Shown here: positions 1-8,040 of the stretch, piece after piece
Layout of the letters: the number at the start of each line of letters is the position of its first letter
Numbering within the stretch: position 1 is the first letter of the stretch
Assembly: GCF_032248695.1 (NCBI RefSeq)
Contig: NZ_JAVHXC010000002.1
Coordinates: 558,001 to 622,000 of the forward strand
DNA length: 64,000 nt
From: Dietzia sp032248695
Lineage (GTDB): Bacteria > Actinomycetota > Actinomycetes > Mycobacteriales > Mycobacteriaceae
Reading direction: 5' to 3'
Made by a program: the position numbers and the translations under genes
The notes under the pieces: model-generated
Databases searched by the model: none
What the model was told of the DNA's origin: nothing
What the model saw: the letters and a program-made list of their open reading frames with translations, nothing else

Positions 1-841
1 TGCGCTCGATCGCCGCGATCACCTGCTCGCGCACCGCCAGATCGTAGGTGCGGATGTCGAGCAGCAGCTCCGCCGAGTCCGGGATGATGTTGGCCTTGGC
101 GCCCGCGGTGAGCGAGCCGACCGTGAGCACCGCGAACGTGCCCGGCTCCACCTCGCGAGAGACGACGGTCTGCAGCCGCAGGACGATCGACGACGCGAGC
201 ACCACCGGGTCCACCGCCGTGTGCGGCATGGACCCGTGCGCGCCCCGGCCGCGGATCGTGATCCTGAGCGAGTCGCCGGCCGAGAGGACCGGGCCCGCCA
301 CCGTGCCGATCGTGCCCGCCGCCGTGGGCATGACGTGCTGGCTCAGCGCCACGTCCGGCCGCGGAACCTGCTCGAGCAGGCCGCCCTCAACCATCGCCCG
401 AGCACCGGCGGCCGTCTCCTCCCCCGGCTGGAACACCGCGATGTACGTGCCCGACCACGCGTCTCGATTCTCGGACAGGACTCGGGTGCCGCCGAGCAGC
501 GCCGCCGCGTGCGCATCGTGCCCGCACGCGTGCATGACCCCCGGCGTCTGGGAGGCGTACTCCACGCCGGTGTCCTCCTGGAGGGGCAGGGCGTCTGTGT
601 CGGCGCGGGCCAGGACGGTGGGGCCTTCGCCGTTACTGATGACCGCCACGACGCCCGTCCCGCCGATGCGCTGGGGCTCCAGGCCCAGTGCGGTGAGCTC
701 CTGCTCGATCCGGTTGGCCGTCGCGTGCTCGGCCATGCTGAGCTCCGGGTGGCGGTGGAAGTGGCGGTAGAGGTCGCGGAGCCACGGGAGGTGGTCGGAG
801 ACAGCGGATTCGAGGGTGGCGGGGCTGGAGAGGGTGGCCAT
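1..841 (-). CDS. M20-family amidohydrolase/peptidase, 3' end outside window
   Basis: The N-terminal 280 residues of a zinc-dependent M20D-type amidohydrolase are encoded; the C-terminus lies beyond position 1. The start at 841 follows AGGGG about 12 nt upstream. Visible family features are the early 'HRHPELS' motif, the metal-binding stretch 'MHACGHDAHAA', 'QPGEE' with the catalytic/metal glutamates, and the lid-domain motif 'RGRGAHGSMPH'. Family members hydrolyse N-acyl amino acids, hippurate or auxin conjugates in the cytoplasm; the substrate here cannot be told. It is divergent from the PH-domain gene at 1008. Family confidence is high, substrate unknown. Confidence 0.9.
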   Translation of the reverse strand, partial: MATLSSPATLESAVSDHLPWLRDLYRHFHRHPELSMAEHATANRIEQELTALGLEPQRIGGTGVVAVISNGEGPTVLARADTDALPLQEDTGVEYASQTPGVMHACGHDAHAAALLGGTRVLSENRDAWSGTYIAVFQPGEETAAGARAMVEGGLLEQVPRPDVALSQHVMPTAAGTIGTVAGPVLSAGDSLRITIRGRGAHGSMPHTAVDPVVLASSIVLRLQTVVSREVEPGTFAVLTVGSLTAGAKANIIPDSAELLLDIRTYDLAVREQVIAAIER

Positions 842-1007
842 GGCGACCAGCTTGCCCCTCACGAGCGGCGCGGTGCACCGGTCGCCGCTCACGCCGCGAT
901 CACCCGGTCGGTTCCTCCGATTAGCAGCGCACAGCCGCGTATCGGTGCTTACGATCCCGAGCAGCCACTTTATTCGTGCGCTATTCCCCTCGAAGATCGG
1001 ATTTCTC

Positions 1008-1385
1008 TTGACCTCTGCTGTCGCCAATATTGCCGCGTGGACCTTCGTCGCCGAGTGCCCGATTCCAGACGACATCGGGCCATTACTCGTCCAGGGCGAG
1101 CAGCCCATCGCCGCGTACAAGACGTTCCGTGACTCCGCGATCTTCACCACCAAGCGCCTTATTGTTCGAGACGCCCAGGGCCTTACCGGCAAGAAGGTCG
1201 AGATCTACTCCCTGTCGTACAACGCGATCAATATGTGGTCGTCCGAGAACGCCGGGCGAATGCTTGACTTCAATTCCGAACTCGAGTTGTGGACCCGAGC
1301 CGGCCACATCAAGATCAACCTGAATCGCGGCGTCGACATCCGCAAGCTGGACCACCTGATCGCGCACGTCGTGCTCAACGGGTGA
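1008..1385 (+). CDS. Small bacterial PH-domain protein
   Basis: A 126-residue protein matching the small soluble bacterial PH-domain family (bPH) in length and pattern: 'LLVQGEQPIAAYKTFRDSAIFTTKRLIVRD', then 'GLTGKKVEIYSLSYNAI', then a strand-rich 'LDFNSELELW' and a closing helix 'GVDIRKLDHLIAHVV'. The family is cytoplasmic and of unclear biochemical role. The reading frame stays open further upstream, but homology begins only near residue 65 of the longer frame. A TTG at 1008 is therefore my preferred start; no strong ribosome site is visible, so the start is uncertain. G+C is lower than in neighbouring genes. Confidence 0.75.
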   Translation: MTSAVANIAAWTFVAECPIPDDIGPLLVQGEQPIAAYKTFRDSAIFTTKRLIVRDAQGLTGKKVEIYSLSYNAINMWSSENAGRMLDFNSELELWTRAGHIKINLNRGVDIRKLDHLIAHVVLNG

Positions 1386-1410
1386 CGGTAGCCGAGTAAG
1401 GCAATCACCG

Positions 1411-1455
1411 CGCCGGGCCCATTCCGCAGGTGTCCCCTGCAGGATGGGCCCGGCG
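1411..1455. terminator. Bidirectional hairpin between convergent genes
   Basis: A perfect 12-bp stem CGCCGGGCCCAT/ATGGGCCCGGCG encloses a loop that itself can pair (GCAGG/CCTGC). It sits between the stops of the PH-domain gene (1385) and the binding-protein gene (1463, opposite strand). No U-tract is present, as is usual for actinobacterial terminators. Confidence 0.7.
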
Positions 1456-1462
1456 GCGTAAC

Positions 1463-3064
1463 TCACTCCTCTATATAGGCTCCGTCGAAGAGCATCGTCG
1501 ACGCGACCGTGGGCTTCACGCCCTTCACCGACTCGTCGATCACCACGTACTCCTCGGCGTTAGCGAAAACGGCGAACGGCATCACCCGGTTGTACTCCTC
1601 CTGAAGTCGATGGAACGCCGCTTTCTGTTCCTCAGGCGTCTCCACCGATTTGAGTGCCCTGGCCGCTTCCGCCAGCGCCGGGTCGTCGACGCCACTGATG
1701 TTGGTCGACCCACCGGGGACAAGGTTGGCCAGGAAGCTCGCCGACGCGTCGGCGTCCGACGGATTCATGCCGCCGATGATCATCTCGAAGTCCCCGCTGA
1801 ACAGCTTCGCGGACTGCTGCGAAGCAGGCACATTCTCAAGCGTGACGTTGAAGCCAACGGCATCGAGCAGCGCCTTCGACACCACGCCGGTCTGGACGTT
1901 CTCGGGACTGGTGTTGGTGACCAACGTGATGGCGCCGTCCCATCCCGTCTCCTGCTTGAGCTCCTCGACGAGAGCTGCGGCCTTTTCGGCGTCGAACTCG
2001 GGCCCCTCCTGCCCGTCGAAGAAACGCGACGACTCCGCGAGCAGCGACGACGTAGCCTGGCCCCGACCCCCGGTGAGCCGCTCGTTCATCAGATCCCGGT
2101 CGAGGGCGTGCGCCACAGCCAGGCGCGCACGCTCATCGGTGAGAATGCCGTCGTACCCCGCTTTGCCGTTGTTCATGACCAGCGAGCGACCCGAGCTGAT
2201 CGCCTCGTAGAACCCTTGCTCCCCCGCGTCCCACGCCTGGCTGATGAACTCGGCACCGCGAAGATACGCGACCTGGATCTCACCGTTCTGATACGCCTCG
2301 AACGTCCCCTGCGAGCCAGGGATGGCGACGAACCGAAGCGTCGGGCACACCGGGCCGCCGTAGTAGTTCGGATTGGGCTTGAGCACGACCTCCTGGTTCG
2401 GAATGTTCCGCTCCAGGACATACGCGCCCGCGCCGATCGGATTGTCCTTCCACGCCTCCGGCCCCGCCTCGGTATAGGCCTTCTCGGGTACGACCTCGCC
2501 CGCGGACCGCGACAGTGCGAACGGGAAGTCCACCCACGGTTCGGAGAGAGTGAACTCCACTGTCAGCGGGTCGACGACGCGGGTCGATTCAATCTGCTCG
2601 ACATCGGTCAACGCCGTGGAGCCGACCGCCGGATCCAGATGGAGGCCCATGGTGAACTCCACATCCGACGCGGTGAGCGGATCACCGTTCGAGAAGGTCG
2701 TGCCCTCACGGAGCTTGAGGGTCCACACCGTGTGGTCCTCAGAAGACTCGAGTGACTCGGCGAGCTGGGGCTCGTACCTGCTCTCCTCCGGGTTCCAGCG
2801 CACCAGGCGGTCGTAGATCGCTGCGGACTGCGCGGCACCCCGGATGCCGTAGTGACCCTGGCCCGGCGCGAAGGACGGGAGCATCACGTATTCGCCCATA
2901 GTGATGGTGCCGCCGACCTTGTCCTCGGTGCACCGGCCCGCCTCCTCTGGCGTGCGCCCCTCATTGGCGGAAGCAGCCTCCGAGACCTCCCCGCCACCAC
3001 CGCAGGCGGCAAGGGTCAGCGTGGCGGCGGCCAACATGGCAGTAGCTGAGGCAAAACGTTTCAA
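1463..3064 (-). CDS. ABC transporter substrate-binding lipoprotein, family 5 (peptide/nickel type)
   Basis: A 533-residue extracytoplasmic solute-binding protein. It starts at TTG 3064 behind GGAGAA. The signal peptide ends in the lipobox 'LTLAAC' (residues 16-21), so it should be lipid-anchored outside the membrane. The mature part shows SBP_bac_5 features: 'YDRLVRWNPEESRYEPQLAES', 'VWTLKLREGTTFSNGDPLTASDVEF' and 'LAVAHALDRDLMNERLTGG'. The family binds oligopeptides, dipeptides, nickel chelates or glycosides. No permease or ATPase lies next to it, so it is an orphan here and its ligand is unknown. Confidence 0.9.
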   Translation of the reverse strand: MKRFASATAMLAAATLTLAACGGGGEVSEAASANEGRTPEEAGRCTEDKVGGTITMGEYVMLPSFAPGQGHYGIRGAAQSAAIYDRLVRWNPEESRYEPQLAESLESSEDHTVWTLKLREGTTFSNGDPLTASDVEFTMGLHLDPAVGSTALTDVEQIESTRVVDPLTVEFTLSEPWVDFPFALSRSAGEVVPEKAYTEAGPEAWKDNPIGAGAYVLERNIPNQEVVLKPNPNYYGGPVCPTLRFVAIPGSQGTFEAYQNGEIQVAYLRGAEFISQAWDAGEQGFYEAISSGRSLVMNNGKAGYDGILTDERARLAVAHALDRDLMNERLTGGRGQATSSLLAESSRFFDGQEGPEFDAEKAAALVEELKQETGWDGAITLVTNTSPENVQTGVVSKALLDAVGFNVTLENVPASQQSAKLFSGDFEMIIGGMNPSDADASASFLANLVPGGSTNISGVDDPALAEAARALKSVETPEEQKAAFHRLQEEYNRVMPFAVFANAEEYVVIDESVKGVKPTVASTMLFDGAYIEE

Positions 3065-3238
3065 TGGGTTCTCCGAAATCCGCGTGGCACACAGTCGAAT
3101 AGTGGACTGACGCTCGACATCACCCGCAGCACTTCACGAGCGGATGTGTTGCGCGTCACAAACCTGACACTAGTTGAGGGTTTTGACAGGATTCTGCGCT
3201 TGGCGGAATCGGTGCCTATGAATACGGCGCGGCGGCGG

Positions 3239-4351
3239 TCAGGCGGACTTCTTGGCCGGCGTCTTTCGGGCCGTCGACTTCTTCGCCGGGGCCTTCTTGG
3301 CCGTGGACTTCGAGGCTGTCGACTTCTTCGCGGCTCTCGAGCCGGAGCTGCCGGAGTCCGACTTGGAGGACGTCGACTTCTTGGCAGTCGACTTCTTTGC
3401 CGCGGCCTTCTTGGCGGGCGTCTTCTTCGCGGCAGTCTTCTTGGCCGGGGTCTTCTTTGCCGCACCGCTTCCGCTCGTCTTGCTGGCGGTCTTCTTGGCG
3501 GAGCCGGAGTCCTCGTCGTCGTCGTCGCCTTCGTCGTCGTCCTGGTCGTCGGCGTCGTCGGCCTTGCCGCCCCGGTCCTTCACACTCGCCCGCAGCGCCG
3601 CGAGCAGATCGGCCACCTCGTCGTCGCCGTCATCGTCACTCGAGGTGTCCTTCTCCTCCACCGTGAACGCCTCACCGCCGGCCGCCTTGGCCTCGATCAA
3701 CTCCTTGAGCTGATTCTGGTAGTCGTCCTCGTACTTCTCCGGCTCGAAATCCGCCGCCATCGTCTCGATCAGCGACGCCGCCATCTTGACCTCCTGCGGC
3801 CGGACCTTCGCCTCTTTGTCCAGGCCCTCGAGGATGGCCGGGCGGATCTCGTCGGGCCACAGCAACGTCTGCAGCATGAGCACGTCCTTGTACACCCGTA
3901 GGGCGCAGAGGCGAGTGCGGTTGCGCAGGGTGAACGTGCAGATGGCGAGGCGGTCCGTCTGCTGCAGCGCCTCGCGCATGAGTACGTACGCCCGGTTGGA
4001 GCGCGACGCCGGCTCGAGGAAGTACGCGTTGTCGAACGCCACCGGATCCACCTGGTCGGCCGGGACGAACTCCGTCACCTCGATCTCGTGATTCTGCTCC
4101 ACCGGCAGACTGGCGAGATCCTCCTTGGTGAGGATGACCATCTCGCCCTCTTCGGACTCATATGCCTTGGCGATGTCGGAGAACTCGACCTCCTCGCCGT
4201 TGTCGTCGCGCACCTTCTTGTAGCGGATGCGGACGCCGTCCTTCTTGTCCACCTGCCGCGCGTGCAGATCGTGGTCCTCCGTCGCCGCGTACACCTTGAC
4301 CGGCACGTTGACCAGACCGAACGAGACCTCGCCCTTCCAGATGGATCGCAT
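3239..4351 (-). CDS. ku: Ku, non-homologous end-joining DNA-end-binding protein
   Basis: A 370-residue bacterial Ku that should form a ring-shaped homodimer on double-strand ends and recruit LigD (gene at 13972). The canonical start 'MRSIWKGEVSFGLVNVPVKVY' places the initiator at 4351; the frame is open 15 codons further but without homology. The core domain covers about residues 1-255. An acidic stretch rich in Asp/Glu follows (about 225-285). The last 80 residues are a tail of repeated 'AAKK/TAKK/PAKK' units resembling histone H1 or mycobacterial HupB tails. Such lysine tails are known in actinobacterial Ku and aid DNA binding. The encoding DNA is a degenerate tandem repeat. Confidence 0.96.
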   Translation of the reverse strand: MRSIWKGEVSFGLVNVPVKVYAATEDHDLHARQVDKKDGVRIRYKKVRDDNGEEVEFSDIAKAYESEEGEMVILTKEDLASLPVEQNHEIEVTEFVPADQVDPVAFDNAYFLEPASRSNRAYVLMREALQQTDRLAICTFTLRNRTRLCALRVYKDVLMLQTLLWPDEIRPAILEGLDKEAKVRPQEVKMAASLIETMAADFEPEKYEDDYQNQLKELIEAKAAGGEAFTVEEKDTSSDDDGDDEVADLLAALRASVKDRGGKADDADDQDDDEGDDDDEDSGSAKKTASKTSGSGAAKKTPAKKTAAKKTPAKKAAAKKSTAKKSTSSKSDSGSSGSRAAKKSTASKSTAKKAPAKKSTARKTPAKKSA

Positions 4352-4473
4352 ATAGGGAGTATGCGACAGATGTGGGGGCTCGGCAGCCGGACGCAAGCAA
4401 CCTCAGCGCCGACCGACCGTCCGCCCTGTGCCCGATGTGTCGAACGACAACTCGGTGTTCTAAGGTTCCTCTC

Positions 4474-5067
4474 ATGTCTTCGTCGGCGCCTCAGCGCAAG
4501 GGCTTGCCCGCAACTACTCTCTACGTCCTCATCGGCGCTCTCCTCGTCATCATCGCTCTGCTCGCAGTCATCCTCGTTCTCCTTCTCGGCAGAGGCGCCG
4601 GCGCGACTGGCGCAGTCTTCGGCGGCTCAGCCAGTGGCGCTGAACCCGGATCCGGTCCGGCGTACAAGGGCAAGCGCCCTTCCGACATCGGCGCGAACTT
4701 TGGCGAGACGGTCGTATACAACGATGTAGAGATTTCAGCCTCTCCTCTCGAGTTCAATCCCTCGAAGTCCTGGTATTCGCGGAACGCCTACTGCACCACT
4801 GTCACTCTCACCAACAACGCGGACGAACCTCTTGAGGTCGGCCCGTCCGACTTCGCGTTGCACACAGATATCGGGAAGACCAAGACTCCCAACGAGCTGA
4901 ACGAGATCAATCGGCTGGAAGACCAACTGGTCCCCGCTGGCGGAAGCACTCTTGGCTCCCTGTGCTATGCGGTGACGTCGGACAACGAAGGCGACGACGA
5001 CTCGGACTTCATCTACGAGGGAGTCGGTCTAGGCGGTACCCGAATCGGGTGGACATCGGGCGGATAA
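4474..5067 (+). CDS. Membrane-anchored protein with extracytoplasmic Ig-like domain
   Basis: A 197-residue protein of unknown function. The N-terminus is short and basic ('MSSSAPQRKG'), followed by one strongly hydrophobic segment at about residues 13-37 and a Gly/Ser/Ala-rich linker. A roughly 120-residue domain follows with 'YCTTVTLTNNADEPLEVGPSDFALHT', typical of DUF4352-like beta-sandwiches found outside the membrane of actinobacteria. ATG 4474 is chosen because the transmembrane segment follows immediately; a longer frame begins at 4372. TAAGGT 12 nt before the ATG could be a -10 box, which would make the mRNA nearly leaderless. Confidence 0.7.
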   Translation: MSSSAPQRKGLPATTLYVLIGALLVIIALLAVILVLLLGRGAGATGAVFGGSASGAEPGSGPAYKGKRPSDIGANFGETVVYNDVEISASPLEFNPSKSWYSRNAYCTTVTLTNNADEPLEVGPSDFALHTDIGKTKTPNELNEINRLEDQLVPAGGSTLGSLCYAVTSDNEGDDDSDFIYEGVGLGGTRIGWTSGG

Positions 5068-5132
5068 AGCGCCGCGCAGCTACCTGCCCATTCGTTGCGC
5101 CCGCGCCGGGATCACGGGAGGGAGAACGTGGA

Positions 5133-5146
5133 CCTCGTCGTCGTCG
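5133..5146 (+). repeat. CCTCGTCGTCGTCG run, intergenic copy
   Basis: One of about a dozen short (TCG)n runs usually preceded by CC or GC. This copy lies between the Ig-like protein gene and the TauE-type gene. See the finding on this family. Confidence 0.5.
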
Positions 5147-5218
5147 ACCTAACTGGGCAGGACCCCTCGCCGGCGCGACGCCCGCGTCGCTCCCGCACCG
5201 ACGCCGGCAGTCCGGTGC

Positions 5219-6004
5219 ATGCGTGGAATGCTGGTGCCCATGCCCGGCGACGTGGACCCACTGCTCCTGCTGGTCGCGGCGTCGGCCGTCATCCTGGGCG
5301 CCGTCCTGCAGCGCGTCAGCGGCATGGGCGTCGGGCTCGTGGTCTCCCCCACCCTCACGCTGATCCTCGGGCCCGTCGCCGGCGTGCTGCTCACCAACCT
5401 CGCGACCATCGTCTCCGGGGCGCTCATCGCCCTCACCCTGCGGCGCGACATCGACTGGCGGCGCTATCGACACCTCGCGCCCCTCATCGTGGTGGGCTCC
5501 ATCCCCGGCGCGCTCCTCGTGGGCGCCGCCGACCGCGCCTGGCTCGAAGTGATCATCGGGGTGGCGCTCATCGGCACCCTGCTCACGACGGCCCTGGTGC
5601 GGATCCCGCCCGTGAGCGGTCCCGTCCCAGCCGCCGTCGCCGGCACCGCGGGCGGATTCCTCAACACCGCCGTCGGAGTGGCCGCCCCCGCCATGCTCGT
5701 CTACGCCCAGGCGACCAACTGGCAGCAGCGGTCATTCGCTGCGACCCTCCAGCCGATCTTCTGCACCATGGGCGTCGTCTCCGTGGTCACCAAAGTGGGA
5801 CTCGGTGCCGCACCCGTGTCCGGGCTGCCGCCATTGTGGGTGATCGGGGTAATCGTGGCGATGGTGCCGATCGGGATCTACCTCGGCGGGCTCGCCGCGC
5901 GGCGCGTCGCTCCCGCCGTGGGCCGACGCGTGGCCGTGGTCGTGGTGACGGCCGGGGCCGCGGGGCTGCTCGTCAGAGGAATCGGGCACGTGGTGGGGGG
6001 CTGA
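5219..6004 (+). CDS. TauE/SafE-family membrane exporter
   Basis: A 261-residue polytopic membrane protein with about eight hydrophobic segments. It has the TauE/SafE pattern: an early 'GAVLQRVSGMGVGLVVSPTLTLILGPVAGVLL', a central 'GTAGGFLNTAVGVAAPAMLVYAQ' and 'RSFAATLQPIFCTMGVVS'. The family exports sulfite, sulfoacetate or other organic anions, or has no known substrate. Methionines at residues 1, 4 and 8 are all possible starts and no clear ribosome site separates them. It converges on cynS; there is no functional context for a substrate. Confidence 0.85.
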   Translation: MRGMLVPMPGDVDPLLLLVAASAVILGAVLQRVSGMGVGLVVSPTLTLILGPVAGVLLTNLATIVSGALIALTLRRDIDWRRYRHLAPLIVVGSIPGALLVGAADRAWLEVIIGVALIGTLLTTALVRIPPVSGPVPAAVAGTAGGFLNTAVGVAAPAMLVYAQATNWQQRSFAATLQPIFCTMGVVSVVTKVGLGAAPVSGLPPLWVIGVIVAMVPIGIYLGGLAARRVAPAVGRRVAVVVVTAGAAGLLVRGIGHVVGG

Positions 6005-6016
6005 CCAGCGCAGCGT

Positions 6017-6049
6017 GGCGCCCCGGCCGCGTGCTGCAGCCGGGGCGCC
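6017..6049. terminator. Bidirectional hairpin between tauE-like gene and cynS
   Basis: A perfect 11-bp stem GGCGCCCCGGC/GCCGGGGCGCC with an 11-nt loop fills the 50-nt gap between two convergent stop codons. No U-tract. Confidence 0.7.
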
Positions 6050-6054
6050 GATTG

Positions 6055-6504
6055 TCACCACTTGTAGTCGAGGAACTTCCCGTCGAGGGTGATGACCACC
6101 CGGTCGCCGTCCGGGTCCGGGCGGCGCGTGAAGTCCACCTGGAAGTTGATCGCGCTCATGATGCCGTCGCCGAACTCCTCGTGGATCAGGGCCTTGAGCG
6201 CCGGACCGTAGACGGAGAGCGCCTCGGTGAACCGGTAGATAGTCGGATCGAACATCAGCTCGGCCGGCGTGCCGCGGCTCGGCTGTAGGGCCAGGCTCTC
6301 GGCGACGTCCTCCCCCAGGCCGAGCAGCTCGCAGATCGACGCGGCCTGCTCGGCGGACATCGGATGGTTACCCAGCAGCGCGGCGGTCGTCCACACCAGC
6401 GGCGCGCCCAGGTGGTCGGCCAGCTCCGCCCACGTGCGGCCCTGGCGGATGCGGGCGGAGTCGACGTGGGCGGCGGCGTCACGCTTGGACATGATCGGGG
6501 TCAT
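6055..6504 (-). CDS. cynS: Cyanate hydratase (cyanase)
   Basis: A 149-residue cyanase, converting cyanate and bicarbonate to carbamate and so to ammonia and CO2. The N-terminal helical domain (residues 10-85) is followed by the catalytic domain. The three catalytic residues are present as Arg91, Glu94 and Ser117, with exactly the spacing of E. coli Arg96, Glu99 and Ser122. The protein ends in the family's 'GKFLDYKW'. The start at 6504 has GAAGGA at good spacing; Met5 (6492) is an alternative. The FNT gene upstream on the same strand probably supplies cyanate, nitrite or bicarbonate. Confidence 0.95.
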   Translation of the reverse strand: MTPIMSKRDAAAHVDSARIRQGRTWAELADHLGAPLVWTTAALLGNHPMSAEQAASICELLGLGEDVAESLALQPSRGTPAELMFDPTIYRFTEALSVYGPALKALIHEEFGDGIMSAINFQVDFTRRPDPDGDRVVITLDGKFLDYKW

Positions 6505-6554
6505 CGGGGGTCCTTCTCTGAGTGGCGGGGGGGCGGCCGGGGGGGGGGGGGGCG

Positions 6555-6579
6555 NNNNNNNNNNNNNNNNNNNNNNNNN
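6555..6579. other. Assembly gap (25 N)
   Basis: Twenty-five undetermined bases, preceded by a long G run and followed by G/C repeats, between cynS and the FNT gene. The true length is unknown. The leader of cynS and any intergenic hairpin may be affected. Confidence 0.99.
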
Positions 6580-6663
6580 GGCGCGGCCGCGCCTGGGTTG
6601 GGCGCGGCCGCGGGGGGCGGGGCGGTCCCGGTTCAGGGCTCAGGACCGGGGACTCGGGCGGGG

Positions 6664-7515
6664 TCAGGCCGAGACGGCGGCGACCTCGGTGGGCTCGGGC
6701 GTCGACTCGACCGGGCGCCGCGCCTTGGTACGGGCGTGGGTGACGTAGAGGGTCAGACCCACAAAGAGCAGGCCACCCACCAGGTTCCCGGCGACCGTGG
6801 GGATCTCGTTCCACACCAGATAGTCGCCCAGCGAGAAGTCGCCGCCCAGCATGAGCCCGGTCGGGAACAGGAACATGTTGACCACGGAGTGCTCGAAGCC
6901 CATGTAGAAGAACAGCATCACCGGCATCCACATGGTCAGCGCCTTGCCGCTCACGCTGGTGGACATCATCGCCGCCACCACGCCGGTGGAGACCATCCAG
7001 TTGCACAGCACGCCGCGGAAGAACAGCGAGAGCATCCCGGCCGCGCCGTACTCCTTGTACCCCAGGGTCCGCGCCTCGCCGATCTCGCCGAGCCGCTGCC
7101 CCACCTCGTCGGGTGCCACGTTGAAGCCGTACGTGGTGATGAACGCGATGAGGAACGCCACCGTCAGCGCGCCGGCGAAGTTGCCCACAAAGACCAGGCC
7201 CCAGTTGCGGAGCATCCCGCCGACCGTGACGCCCCTGCGCTTGTCGAGCAGGGCCAGCGGCACCAGCGTGAACACGCCGGTCAGCAGGTCGAAGCCGAGC
7301 AGGTACAGCAGGATGAAGCCGACCGGGAAGAGCACCGCCCCAAGCAGCGCGCTGCCCGTCTGCACGGTGACCGTGACGGCGAACGCCGCCGCCAACGCCA
7401 GGATCGCGCCGGCCATGAAGCCGCGGATCAGCGTGTCTCGGGTGGACATGTGGACCTTCTTGGCCCCGGCGTCGATCATCGCCCGGGTGAAGGCCTCTGG
7501 TTGAACGTAGGACAC
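6664..7515 (-). CDS. Formate/nitrite transporter family (FNT) channel
   Basis: A 283-residue FNT protein with six predicted membrane segments. Typical features are 'RGFMAGAILALAAAFAVTV', 'GAVLFPVGFILLYLLGFDLLTG', 'LRNWGLVFVGNFAGAL', 'GVLCNWMVSTGV' and 'MGFEHSVVNMFLFPTGLM', which carries the family's central histidine. FNT pentamers conduct small monovalent anions such as formate, nitrite or hydrosulfide. The neighbouring cynS on the same strand, 160 nt downstream, suggests cyanate or a C1/N1 anion as the cargo; this is inference. A GGAGGA site just before 7515 supports the start. Confidence 0.9.
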   Translation of the reverse strand: MSYVQPEAFTRAMIDAGAKKVHMSTRDTLIRGFMAGAILALAAAFAVTVTVQTGSALLGAVLFPVGFILLYLLGFDLLTGVFTLVPLALLDKRRGVTVGGMLRNWGLVFVGNFAGALTVAFLIAFITTYGFNVAPDEVGQRLGEIGEARTLGYKEYGAAGMLSLFFRGVLCNWMVSTGVVAAMMSTSVSGKALTMWMPVMLFFYMGFEHSVVNMFLFPTGLMLGGDFSLGDYLVWNEIPTVAGNLVGGLLFVGLTLYVTHARTKARRPVESTPEPTEVAAVSA

Positions 7516-8040
7516 GTCGTCTCCTCCAGCTCTGCGGTAGCCGCGTTGGTGAACTGGACCGAGTCTGACTGTCCTTTGTGTCGTGGCCGTTTCGCTGCCG
7601 CAGCGGTCGGTAACCGTCGGCTCACGGGGTAGCGCGCGGGCAGTGAGGGGCCCGGCGACGGGCCGGCGAGGGGCCGGTGACGGGCCCGGCCGGTGGTTCG
7701 AGGGTCAGGGTCCGCCATCGCGGGGTCGATTTCGTTCGCGTTGTCCCAGGTGGTTTCGTCCCCAACCGCTCGGATGTGACCACTCGACGAGCAGCACACC
7801 CACGTCGGGCCCGCCCTCGTGCGATTGACCTTCCCGCAACTTCGGAGGAGTGGGTGACAGCGGGCGGTGAGCGGCCAGGGTGAACTCGTCGTCGTCGCCG
7901 TCGTCGTCGTCGACACCTCCCCAGGCCCGTCGCGCGCGGCGGCACCGACCCGCCGCCGTGGTTACCCTGCGAGACAGAAGTCAATCGTGCCAACAATCCA
8001 GCGGCCCGGCCCCCTCGCCGGTCTGCGGGAAAGAGGAAGA
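7516..8040. other. Long intergenic region with (TCG)n run
   Basis: A 525-nt gap between two divergent genes (FNT and the MDR reductase). It is very GC-rich with direct repeats of GGGCCGG/GGCCGGCG near 7640-7690. A double (TCG)n run lies at 7885-7912, and both promoters must be here. I see no convincing gene. Confidence 0.6.

Noticed and set aside
1463..3064. The family 5 binding protein as a nickel (NikA) component serving urease
   Set aside because: There is no nikBCDE nearby, it is 29 kb from urease and shows no nickel-specific feature.
7516..7640. GlnR-like GTTAC/GAAAC motifs upstream of the FNT gene
   Set aside because: The spacing between the halves is 16 nt, not the 6 nt of the consensus, so there is no support for nitrogen control.
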